The notes beneath the pieces were generated by a model. That model had not been told where the DNA came from, ran no database searches, and saw only the letters and a program-made list of their open reading frames with translations. DNA of 64,000 nt, from positions 1,694,501 to 1,758,500 of the forward strand of contig CP131056.1 in the NCBI GenBank assembly GCA_030657355.1, given 5' to 3'. The position numbers and the translations under genes are program-made. Shown one piece after another: positions 36,275 to 44,660 of this stretch (its first letter is position 1; every line of letters begins with the position of its first letter). This stretch comes from Radicibacter daui (GTDB taxonomy: Bacteria > Pseudomonadota > Alphaproteobacteria > Radicibacterales > Radicibacteraceae).

Positions 36275-37168
36275 ATGAAGTCTAGTCAGTTGGCAGAGGG
36301 TATCGCCCGCGAGCTTTCGCAACAGATTGCAGCGCGTCAGCTCGCCGGTGGCGCTCACCTCGGTGCGCAGGCGCTTGCGGACCGGTTTGGTGTTTCCCGC
36401 TCCCCTGTCCGGGAGGCGCTCAAGATCCTCTGCGACGCCGGCGTGGTGGAGCAGAAGGAAAATCGGGGATTTTATGTTGCCAGCTTTGCAGGGGCCGGGG
36501 CTCCGAAGGCGTCAGCTGCGATTCTCGAGGAGCAGGAAAGCCCGTACCAGCGCATCGCAAACGACTGGCGGGCGGACCTTTTGCCTGAAGAAGTTACCGA
36601 ACAGTTGCTGCGTGACCGCTACGGCGTGACCAAGGCCCAGGTTCAGGAAATCCTGGCGCGAGCCGCGCGTGAAGGTTGGGCGGAGCGCAAGGCTGGTTAT
36701 GGATGGCGGTTGCTGTCAGTCGCGAGATCGCCGGAATCATTTGAACAGATCTACCGGTTCAGAATGGTAATCGAACCTGCAGCAATGATAGCGCCGGACT
36801 ATATCGTTGAACGCAGGCGACTGGAGGAGTTGCGGACGGCCCAACAGCGTATGCTGGATTATGATATTGACCATTTGCCCGTTGAAAAACTCCTGGAGGC
36901 CGGCTCTCATTTTCATGAAGAGCTGATCAAGTTTTCGAACAATCCTTATTTTCACATGTCCCTGGTACGCGTGAACCAGATGCGCCGGCTGCTTGAATAT
37001 CGGGCGGCCTACACCCCACAGCGCTTTATCGAGCAATGTACCCAGCATCTGGCCATTCTCGAACTTCTGGGTCGTGGGGAGGTTATTGAAGCCTCCTATG
37101 CGATGAAAAAGCATCTCCATGATGCGCTTGACCGGAAGAAAAAATTGATGCTGGCGCGTGGTGCCTGA
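36275..37168 (+). CDS. GntR-family regulator (FadR/FCD type) with apparent second winged helix
   Basis: 297 residues. The N-terminal GntR winged helix (ELSQQIAARQLAGGAHLGAQALADRFGVSRSPVREALKIL) is followed by a linker and a second HTH-like stretch at about residues 95-150 (RDRYGVTKAQVQEILARAAREGWAERKAGYGWRL). A C-terminal FCD domain has metal/ligand His in FHEELIKFSNNPY, CTQHLAILELL and MKKHLHDAL. ATG 36275 has GAGG 8 nt upstream. It sits between a divergent importer and a downstream aconitase and probably controls both. Confidence 0.88.
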   Translation: MKSSQLAEGIARELSQQIAARQLAGGAHLGAQALADRFGVSRSPVREALKILCDAGVVEQKENRGFYVASFAGAGAPKASAAILEEQESPYQRIANDWRADLLPEEVTEQLLRDRYGVTKAQVQEILARAAREGWAERKAGYGWRLLSVARSPESFEQIYRFRMVIEPAAMIAPDYIVERRRLEELRTAQQRMLDYDIDHLPVEKLLEAGSHFHEELIKFSNNPYFHMSLVRVNQMRRLLEYRAAYTPQRFIEQCTQHLAILELLGRGEVIEASYAMKKHLHDALDRKKKLMLARGA

Positions 37169-37286
37169 GGTTTCTGAAATCTTCTCTATTGCATTTTTCC
37201 GACCATAAAGACAAAAAATCCAGACAGCTCCACGCCGCCTTCACCTGCGGGGCAGGGGGAGAATGTGTTTGTTTGGGGGACGTTTG

Positions 37287-39899
37287 ATGGTCGGGCCAGA
37301 GGCGACGCTTGAGGCGGGGGGTGAGATTGTCAGGTTTGTGGCGTTGCGGAGCGTCCTGGGCGAGCGTCTTGGGCGGATGCCTGTTGTTTTGCGTCTGCTC
37401 GTCGAGAATCACATTCGCGCCACCAGCGGGGACGGCCTCGACCTGTTGCTTGCGGCGCTGGACGGGTGGCTGGCGGGGGACAGGCTCGCTTACGAGCTGA
37501 GCTTTCGCCCGGGCCGGCTTTTAATGCATGATACGACCTGCACGCCGGCGCTTGCTGACATCGCGGGTCTCAAGGATGCGCTGTCCGAAGCCGGCGGCGA
37601 CGCCGCCGCGCTTTATCCGACGCTTCCCGTGGAAGTGTCGGTTGACCATTCTCTTTCGGTCGATAGCTATGCCGTCCGCGACGCACTGGCCCGCAATGCC
37701 TCTGCCGAGATGGCCCGTAATTCGGAACGTTATGCATTCCTGAAATGGGCTTCGCGCGAGATGCGCAATCTTCGGGTGAATCCGCCCGGGACCGGCATCA
37801 TGCACACAATCAATCTCGAGCAACTGGCAACTGTGCTGGAGGTGCGGCGATCCGACGGGGGCGTTGATGCCTTTCCCGATGCGCTTCTGGGAACCGACAG
37901 TCACACGCCGATGATCAATGGCATCGGCGTGTTGGGGTGGGGCGTCGGGGGGCTCGAAGCCGAAAGCGTAATGTTCGGCCAGACGGTTTCCCTGGCCATG
38001 CCGGAGATTGTTGGCGTGCGGTTGACGGGCTCTCTGGTGCGGGGGGTGTTGTCGACCGATCTGGCGCTCAAGGTTACGCATGAACTGCGCAAACTTGGCG
38101 TGACTGGTTGCTTCGTGGAGTTTTTTGGCCCGGGTGTGTCCACTCTCTCCGCCGACGACAGGGCTGTGGTTGCGAACATGGCGCCCGAGTATGGCGCAAC
38201 GACGGGCTATTTTCCGGTCGATGCCCGTACCGTCGAGTATCTTCAGCGGACGGGCAGGGCGGCTCCGCTTCTCGATCTCATTCCGGCTGTTTTTGACGCG
38301 ATGGGATTATGGTTCGATGAGAAAGCCCATCCCCGGTTTGACCGGGAAATTGAAATCGATCTCTCGACCATTCAGCCATCGCTGGCCGGGCCGCGGCGGC
38401 CGCAGGACCTCTGTACGCCCGGCGACAGTTGCCAGTTGGTCGAGGGCGTGTTGGGGCGGCCATTGGCTCCGCGGGGCGATGATGAGGGAGTGCCGGACGG
38501 AGCCGTGGGCGTGGCGGCGATCACCAGTTGCACGAACACCTCTGATCCCAGGCTTTTGATCGCTGCGGGTCTCCTTGCCCGAAATGCGAACCGTCTTGGT
38601 CTGCGCCCGAAGTCCTGGGTGAAGACCTCGCTTGCGCCTGGTTCGCCATCCGCTGCGGAATATCTTTCCCGGAGCGGCTTGCTTGCCGATCTCGGGGCTA
38701 TAGGGTTCGACATCGTTGGCTTCGGATGTACGACCTGCATCGGAAATTCCGGCCCACTTCCGGCGCCGGTCCAGCAAGCGCTTTCCGTTGGGAAGGCCGT
38801 TGTTGCAGTGCTGTCCGGAAACCGCAATTTTCCGGGACGGGTGCATCCGATGCTGGATCTTGCCTATCTGGCGTCTCCGCCCCTGGTGGTGGCCTATGCG
38901 CTTCGCGGAGATATCAAGGACGATATTCTGACTGCCCCGATAGCGGAGAGAGAGGACGGGCGGCCTGTTTACCTGCGCGATCTCTGGCCCGGCGAGCAGG
39001 AAATCGATGCGATTATGGCCGCTGCGGTCGTTCCGGAAGATGTGCCCGCAGCATTTGCGAAAATGTCAGCCAATGCGATCTGGGCCGGGCTTGATGCGCC
39101 CGAAGGGGCACGTTTTCCGTGGAACCCGGAATCGCGTTACCTGCGGCGCCCTAAATTTGCGTCATTCAGCGAGGTTTCGCGTCTCGGCCACTATGATGCC
39201 GCGCCCCTGCTGGTTCTGGGCGACGACATTACGACAGATCACATATCGCCGGCTGGTCGTATCGATGTGAACAGCGAGGCCGGACGCTGGCTGGTCGAGC
39301 GGGGGGGCGACGCGCGTGACCTGAACGTCTATGCGGCCTATCGCGGAAACTGGGAGGTAATGCTGCGGGGGCTTTTCACCAATCGTCTGGCGAAAAACAG
39401 CCTGATCCAGGGGGGGGCTGCCGGCGAAACCGTTGTCGACGGCGCATCAGGCAGCCTGCCCCTCTATCTGGCCGCTGATTTTTACGAAAAACGGAATGTG
39501 TCGCGTGTCATTCTGGCGGGCGAGCGCTACGGAATGGGTTCGTCCCGGGACTGGGCCGCCAAGGGGGCCGCGCTTCTGGGCGCGCGCGCTGTCATCGCCC
39601 GCAGCTTTGAACGCATTCACCGCACGAACCTGATCGGCATGGGCGTTCTGCCTGTCCGGATCATGGATGATTTCATTCCGGCCGAGGCCGGATTGGTATG
39701 TCAGGACCGCATATGCGTGCGTCTGGATGAGAGTGAGCTGGGAGTGCGCACTGAGTTTGAGGTGGAAATTCTCAAACAGGATGGCACCCGGATCGCAGTT
39801 TCAGTATGCGCGGATGTCGAAACCCGCCAGGAAATCGACACACTCAAGGCGGGAGGCATATTGCCCGGTATCCTCCGGGCGCAGATGGCGCTAAACTGA
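37287..39899 (+). CDS. Aconitase-family hydratase (divergent AcnA/AcnD-like)
   Basis: About 870 residues. The 4Fe-4S ligand motifs are intact: SCTNTSDPRLLIAAGLL and GFGCTTCIGNSGP. The substrate/active-site motifs LLGTDSHTPMINGIGVLGWGVGG, ITTDHISPAG and GERYGMGSSRDWAAKG are also present. The N-terminal region deviates from housekeeping AcnA (VEVSVDHSLSVDSY instead of LVIDHSVQVD-like). No prpB, prpC or prpF adjoins it, so it is not an obvious methylcitrate gene. It could act on citrate, aconitate or a related tricarboxylate. Start ATG 37287 with GGGGGA 7 nt upstream; an ATG at 37263 adds eight residues. Confidence 0.87.
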   Translation: MVGPEATLEAGGEIVRFVALRSVLGERLGRMPVVLRLLVENHIRATSGDGLDLLLAALDGWLAGDRLAYELSFRPGRLLMHDTTCTPALADIAGLKDALSEAGGDAAALYPTLPVEVSVDHSLSVDSYAVRDALARNASAEMARNSERYAFLKWASREMRNLRVNPPGTGIMHTINLEQLATVLEVRRSDGGVDAFPDALLGTDSHTPMINGIGVLGWGVGGLEAESVMFGQTVSLAMPEIVGVRLTGSLVRGVLSTDLALKVTHELRKLGVTGCFVEFFGPGVSTLSADDRAVVANMAPEYGATTGYFPVDARTVEYLQRTGRAAPLLDLIPAVFDAMGLWFDEKAHPRFDREIEIDLSTIQPSLAGPRRPQDLCTPGDSCQLVEGVLGRPLAPRGDDEGVPDGAVGVAAITSCTNTSDPRLLIAAGLLARNANRLGLRPKSWVKTSLAPGSPSAAEYLSRSGLLADLGAIGFDIVGFGCTTCIGNSGPLPAPVQQALSVGKAVVAVLSGNRNFPGRVHPMLDLAYLASPPLVVAYALRGDIKDDILTAPIAEREDGRPVYLRDLWPGEQEIDAIMAAAVVPEDVPAAFAKMSANAIWAGLDAPEGARFPWNPESRYLRRPKFASFSEVSRLGHYDAAPLLVLGDDITTDHISPAGRIDVNSEAGRWLVERGGDARDLNVYAAYRGNWEVMLRGLFTNRLAKNSLIQGGAAGETVVDGASGSLPLYLAADFYEKRNVSRVILAGERYGMGSSRDWAAKGAALLGARAVIARSFERIHRTNLIGMGVLPVRIMDDFIPAEAGLVCQDRICVRLDESELGVRTEFEVEILKQDGTRIAVSVCADVETRQEIDTLKAGGILPGILRAQMALN

Positions 39900-39911
39900 T
39901 CAGCCTCGTGA

Positions 39912-39944
39912 AACCGGGCGGCGCGGTGGGTGTGCCGCCCGGTT
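39912..39944. terminator. Stem-loop terminator between convergent aconitase and hydroxylase genes
   Basis: AACCGGGCGGC pairs perfectly with GCCGCCCGGTT around an 11-base loop. T-tracts are poor on both sides, so termination strength is uncertain. Confidence 0.55.
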
Positions 39945-39973
39945 CAGTATGCGCCCGGTTCCTCGCGCGGCTT

Positions 39974-40660
39974 TCAGACTGCCAGCGGGTTGCGGTAGAC
40001 CGCCTTCTTCATCGGGTAATAGTCGAAGAAGAGATTGACGCGCGGCAGCTTGCCTTCGTGCTTCACCGAATGGGTGACGCTGTTGTTGAAGTCGTAGAGG
40101 TGGCCGAGCTTCATATCGAATTTCTTGCCGTTCACCTTGTAGACGACACCGCGCGTGTTGAGGATCGGCAGGTGAAAGCGGTGGGCGATGGCGGCCATGC
40201 GCTGGCCGTCGATATGCGGCTCGATCTTGCGGCCGGGCTGCATTTCAACCAGTGCAAGACGGGTGATGACGCCGGTGATGGTGGTGCCGATCAGCTTCAT
40301 GATCTGGTCGATCACCGGCTCGAGAACGGCGGCGAAATCCTGATATTGCGGGAACTCGTAAACAGGGCCGACATCGGTTTCGGCGACGATCTTCGGCATG
40401 ACCTCATCCGGGTTGCGGCCGGTTTCCTTGCACCAGCGGGCAACCAGATCCGTGAGGTCGCGCACCTTCCACGGCTCGGCGAAGTGGTGCCATTCGTGAC
40501 GCAGCGTGATGGCGCGCGTGGTGGAGTGGAACTTCGAGGCCAGCACTTCCTGGCGGAAGGTGTTCTTCTGCCACGCTTCCGGCGGCAGATTGGCCACGAA
40601 CTCCGCCAGTTCGGTAATGTCGACCTTGCCCATGTCCCGATAGGGAACGCCGATATCCAT
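39974..40660 (-). CDS. Aspartyl/asparaginyl beta-hydroxylase-like dioxygenase
   Basis: 228 residues, cupin-like Fe(II)/2-oxoglutarate fold. The HxD metal pair is in KIEPHIDGQR, a distal His in NSVTHSVKHEG and the 2OG-binding Arg in LPRVNLFFDYYP. Compact size and lack of a signal suggest a cytoplasmic enzyme; substrate unknown. AGGAG lies upstream of ATG 40660. Convergent with the aconitase. Confidence 0.82.
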   Translation of the reverse strand: MDIGVPYRDMGKVDITELAEFVANLPPEAWQKNTFRQEVLASKFHSTTRAITLRHEWHHFAEPWKVRDLTDLVARWCKETGRNPDEVMPKIVAETDVGPVYEFPQYQDFAAVLEPVIDQIMKLIGTTITGVITRLALVEMQPGRKIEPHIDGQRMAAIAHRFHLPILNTRGVVYKVNGKKFDMKLGHLYDFNNSVTHSVKHEGKLPRVNLFFDYYPMKKAVYRNPLAV

Positions 40661-40768
40661 GGTTTGCCCTGCTCCTTGGGGTTCCTCTTGGTCTCTTTTT
40701 AGGCCGGGCGCGGCGGGGCCGCACCGGCCATTATTGTGAAGCGCTTATCATATTGCACTTCATTCTCA

Positions 40769-41992
40769 TCACACCACCACTATCCGTGGCGGCTTGCGAT
40801 CCGACGAGGTGAGGCGCGCTTCGACATGGCCCCAGACCCGGTTGGCGATGGCCTTGTAGGCGGCGGCGTGATGCCCGTCCGGCTGGCTCGCCACCACCGG
40901 CTCGCCGCTGTCGGAGGTCGTGCGGATATCGATATGCAGCGGCACCTCGCCAAGGAAGTCGACGCCGAGCTTGTCCGCTTCCTCATGCGCGCCGCCATGG
41001 CCGAAGATTTCAGCGCGGTGGCCGCACTCAGGGCAGCAGTAATAGCTCATGTTCTCGACGATACCGAGCACCGGCACCTCGACCTTGCGGAACATGTTGA
41101 GGCCCTTGCGGGCATCCAGCAGGGCAATGTCCTGCGGGGTGGAGACGATGACGGCGCCGGTAATCGGCACCTGCTGGGCAAGGGTGAGCTGCACATCGCC
41201 GGTACCCGGCGGCAGGTCGATGACGAGGGCATCCAGCTCGCCCCACTCGCTGTCACGGATGAGCTGCTGCAGCGCGCTCTGGATCATCGGACCGCGCCAG
41301 ATGGCGGGGCTGTCCTCCGGCACAAAAAAGCCGATCGACATGCATTTGACGCCGTGGGCGACGGGCGGCACGACCTTCTTGTTGTCATTGATGCCCGGCT
41401 GGCCGGTGATGCCCATCATACGGGGCAGGGAAGGGCCATAGATATCGGCATCGACCAGGCCGACCTTGAGGCCGCCGGCCGCAAGGGCAAGCGCAAGATT
41501 GACAGCGGTGGTCGATTTGCCCACCCCGCCCTTGCCGGAGGCAACCGCGATGACGCTGCGGATGCCCGCAAGGCCCGGACGCCCGCCCGGCAGCGGCACG
41601 CGCGCGCCAGCCTGGCCAAGCCCGGTCTGCTGCGGCGCCGGGCGCGGTGCGTGCTGGTGGCCGTGGGAGTGATCGTGGCCGTGAGAATGGTCATGGCCGT
41701 GATGGTCATGATTGTGGCCCTGGGCCTGTGCGCCGGCCGCCTTGCGCGCGGTCAGCACGGCAACGACATCGCTCACACCCGGCACTTTGCGCACGGCATT
41801 TTCGGCGGCAAGGCGCATCGGTTCCATCGCCGCGCCCATGGCCGGATCGACCTCCAGCGCGAACACCACCTTGCTGCCCTGCAGGTGCAGGCCCTGCACA
41901 ATGCCGGCGGAAACGATGTCGGTTGCGGCGTCTCCGGGCACGGAGACGGTGCGCAGCGCGGCGACCAACTTTTGCTCGTCCGGATTTGTCAT
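40769..41992 (-). CDS. Mrp/ApbC iron-sulfur carrier ATPase with His-rich linker
   Basis: 407 residues. An N-terminal MIP18-like domain (residues 1-80) is followed by a His/Asp-rich linker (HNHDHHGHDHSHGHDHSHGH) and the Mrp ATPase with deviant Walker A SGKGGVGKSTTAVNLA and VDADIYGPSLPRM. The Fe-S-binding CPEC pair is in MSYYCCPECGH. Loads Fe-S clusters onto target proteins. Start at ATG 41992 (MTNPDEQKL). The linker is unusual for Mrp and suggests metal binding. Divergent from hflK. Confidence 0.93.
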   Translation of the reverse strand: MTNPDEQKLVAALRTVSVPGDAATDIVSAGIVQGLHLQGSKVVFALEVDPAMGAAMEPMRLAAENAVRKVPGVSDVVAVLTARKAAGAQAQGHNHDHHGHDHSHGHDHSHGHQHAPRPAPQQTGLGQAGARVPLPGGRPGLAGIRSVIAVASGKGGVGKSTTAVNLALALAAGGLKVGLVDADIYGPSLPRMMGITGQPGINDNKKVVPPVAHGVKCMSIGFFVPEDSPAIWRGPMIQSALQQLIRDSEWGELDALVIDLPPGTGDVQLTLAQQVPITGAVIVSTPQDIALLDARKGLNMFRKVEVPVLGIVENMSYYCCPECGHRAEIFGHGGAHEEADKLGVDFLGEVPLHIDIRTTSDSGEPVVASQPDGHHAAAYKAIANRVWGHVEARLTSSDRKPPRIVVV

Positions 41993-42265
41993 GGTTGAAA
42001 TCGCCTCGAAAATCCTAATATGCCAACCGTGCCGGCAGGTGGCCGGACGGGACTGTTGCCGGTATATGGTCCGGTGTGCGCGTCCGGTCCAGCCATATGC
42101 CCACTTTATGTGTGCCGGGAAGGCCGGGGAGCCGACGAGGCGCAACCGCCGGAAGGAGATGGCGCTGACAAGAGCAGCCGCCGCGCCGGGGGACAACAAG
42201 AATCACGCAGAATTTTCTGCCGATAGTGACGCAACTGGAAGCTTGAACAGGAGAAGGACAAGCGC

Positions 42266-43423
42266 ATGCCGTGGAGCAATCAGGGGGGCGGCGGGCCCAC
42301 AGGTGGAGGCCCGTGGGGCTCTCCTCCCGGGGGCGGTAAAGGTGGCGGCGGGGGCGGTGGCCCCTGGGGCGGCAATGGCCGTGGCCCCAATGGCGGCGGG
42401 CAGCGCCCGCCTGATATCGATGCGGCCATCGCGGCGCTTTTCGACCGGCTGAAGCGGATGTTCCCCGGCGGCAGTCCCGGTATGCGCGGCGCGGTGCTGA
42501 TTGCCATCGTGCTGGTGGGCGGCTGGCTCGCGACCGGCCTTTATCGTGTGCAGGCCGGCAGCCAGGGCGTGGAGTTGGTGTTTGGCCGCTTCACGCAGCT
42601 GACGAGCCCGGGCCTCAACTACAACTGGCCGTCGCCGATCGGGAAGACGGTGACCCTGGCGGTCGACCAGATCAACCAGATCGAGATCGGCTTCCGGGCC
42701 GAGCGTGGCGCGCAGGCCGATGTGCCTGACGAAAGCCTGATGCTGACCGGTGACGAGAATATTCTCGATCTCGATTTCTCGGTCTTCTGGCGCGTCGACG
42801 ATGCCTACAAGTTCCTGTTCCGCATCCGCGACCCGGAAGCGACGGTGAAGCGCGTGGCGGAATCCGCCATGCGCGAGATCATCGGCCGCACGGACATCCA
42901 GCCGGCGCTCAACGAAGCGCGCGGCCGCATCCAGTCCGACACGCGCGAGCTGATGCAGCAGATCCTCGACCAGTATGAAAGCGGCATCCGCATCACCGAG
43001 GTGCAGTTGCAGAAGGTCGATCCGCCGGCACCGGTGGTCGATGCCTTCCTTGACGTGCAGCGCGCCGCGGCTGACCGCGAACGCCTGCGCAACGAGGCCG
43101 AGGCCTATCGCAACCAGATCATCCCGGGTGCGCGTGGCCAGTCCGAGAAGATGCGCCAGGAAGCTGAAGCCTATCGCGAGCAGGTGACCAGCACGGCAAC
43201 CGGTGAGGCGGCCCGCTTCCTCTCGGTCTATGACAGCTGGCGCCGGGCCAAGGATGTGACCACGGAGCGTCTTTATCTGGAGACGATGGAAGACGTGCTG
43301 AAGAATTCCAACAAGGTGCTGGTGGATGAAGGCGCAGCGGGCGGTGTCGTGCCCTATCTGCCGCTCGACAAGCTCGGCACCGGCGCGGCTCCGGCCGCCG
43401 GCCAGAAGGGAGGCGACAAGTGA
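42266..43423 (+). CDS. hflK: FtsH modulator HflK (SPFH membrane protein)
   Basis: 385 residues. A Gly-rich N-terminal segment precedes one membrane helix (GAVLIAIVLVGGWLATGLY). An SPFH/band-7 domain follows (VELVFGRFTQLTSPGLNYNWPSPI, LTGDENILDLDFSVFWRV), then helices. Forms a complex with HflC around FtsH. AGGAGAAGG precedes ATG 42266. Confidence 0.96.
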   Translation: MPWSNQGGGGPTGGGPWGSPPGGGKGGGGGGGPWGGNGRGPNGGGQRPPDIDAAIAALFDRLKRMFPGGSPGMRGAVLIAIVLVGGWLATGLYRVQAGSQGVELVFGRFTQLTSPGLNYNWPSPIGKTVTLAVDQINQIEIGFRAERGAQADVPDESLMLTGDENILDLDFSVFWRVDDAYKFLFRIRDPEATVKRVAESAMREIIGRTDIQPALNEARGRIQSDTRELMQQILDQYESGIRITEVQLQKVDPPAPVVDAFLDVQRAAADRERLRNEAEAYRNQIIPGARGQSEKMRQEAEAYREQVTSTATGEAARFLSVYDSWRRAKDVTTERLYLETMEDVLKNSNKVLVDEGAAGGVVPYLPLDKLGTGAAPAAGQKGGDK

Positions 43424-44439
43424 ACCCCAAGCTCGTTGCCGCCGGCATCGTTGCCGCCGCCGCCGTGATCGGCGTCGGCTCCAGCCTCTTCGTGGTCGAT
43501 GAAAGCCATCAGGCCATCGTCACCCAGTTCGGCAATCCGGTCAGCGTCATCCAGGATCCGGGCGCGCACTTCAAGCTGCCCTTCATCCAGGACGTCGTCT
43601 ACATGGAGCGCCGCGTGCTCGACCTCGACCCGCAGGTGGAGCAGGTGATCCTGGCCGACCAGCGCCGTCTTCAGGTCGATGCCTTTGCGCGGTACCGCAT
43701 TGCCGACCCGCTCGCCTTCTACAAGTCGGTGGGCGGCGGCAGCGACTTCCGCACCATGGAGACAATCCTGCAGCGGCGCCTGGTGCCGCAGCTGGAAGCC
43801 GCTCTCCGTTCGGTGCTGGGCAATGTCAATCTCGTGCAGCTGCTCTCGGCCAAGCGAACCGAGGTCATGGAGCAGATCCGTCATGAGATGACGACCCAGG
43901 GTGTGGCCTTCGGCATCGAAGTGGTGGATGTGCGCATCCGCCGGGCCGACCTGCCGGACCAGACCAGTCAGGCCATCTATGCCCGCATGCAGTCCGAGCG
44001 TCAGCGCGAGGCGGCAGAAAACCGGGCACAGGGCCAGGAAGCAGCCCAGCAGATCCGCTCGCGCGCCGAGCGTGACCGCACGGTGCTGCTGGCTGAAGCC
44101 CAGCGGGATGCCGATATCCTGCGCGGCGAGGGTGACCGGGAAGCAACCCGCATTCTGGCCGAGGCGCATGACAAGGCGCCGGAATTCTATGCCTTCTACC
44201 GCTCGCTGCAGGCTTACCGCACAGCGATGGCGGACCAGAAGACAACGCTGGTGCTGTCACCAAAAAGCCAGTTTTTCCGGTATTTTGAACAGCTGGACCC
44301 TGTGTTGAGCGGACCGTCTGATCCGGCGGACAGCCCGCCGGTGGCCGGTTTGCCCACGCCGGGCGAGCTTCCGGTCCCGACGGACGCGCCGATCCCGCCG
44401 GATCGGGGCGAGAGCATCACTCCGGTGCCGGCCCAGTAA
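43420..44439 (+). CDS. hflC: FtsH modulator HflC
   Basis: 339 residues. N-terminal membrane helix (VAAGIVAAAAVIGVGSSLFVV), then an SPFH domain (ESHQAIVTQFGNPV, ADQRRLQVDAFARYRI) and Arg/Glu-rich helix (ARMQSERQREAAENRAQGQE). The extended Pro-rich C-terminal tail (PSDPADSPPVAG and on) is longer than in E. coli. GTG start overlaps the hflK stop (GTGA). Confidence 0.96.
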   Translation: MNPKLVAAGIVAAAAVIGVGSSLFVVDESHQAIVTQFGNPVSVIQDPGAHFKLPFIQDVVYMERRVLDLDPQVEQVILADQRRLQVDAFARYRIADPLAFYKSVGGGSDFRTMETILQRRLVPQLEAALRSVLGNVNLVQLLSAKRTEVMEQIRHEMTTQGVAFGIEVVDVRIRRADLPDQTSQAIYARMQSERQREAAENRAQGQEAAQQIRSRAERDRTVLLAEAQRDADILRGEGDREATRILAEAHDKAPEFYAFYRSLQAYRTAMADQKTTLVLSPKSQFFRYFEQLDPVLSGPSDPADSPPVAGLPTPGELPVPTDAPIPPDRGESITPVPAQ

Positions 44440-44468
44440 TCCGGGCTGCATCAATCGGGCTGCAACCT

Positions 44469-44523
44469 GGGGGCTCCGCCGGACCTTTGGCTTCTAGAGC
44501 CAGAGGATACCGGCGGAGCCCCC
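44469..44523 (+). repeat. Long inverted repeat after hflC
   Basis: GGGGGCTCCGCCGG (44469-44482) pairs perfectly with CCGGCGGAGCCCCC (44510-44523), and the enclosed CTTTGGCT/AGCCAGAG extends the hairpin imperfectly. It lies just past the hflC stop with no T-tract, so it may be a processing or attenuation structure between hflC and degP. Confidence 0.65.
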
Positions 44524-44660
44524 TTGGTGTCCGGGTTCGCCCGAAACGGGAAGGGCGTCTGTCTGCTTGCGGCGGCTTGCCTTCGCTTCGCGGATAGTGC
44601 CTTCTGTCGCACGAGCCGGCGGCCCTGCCGTCCGGCCCAATTACGGGAACGCTTCGTGAG

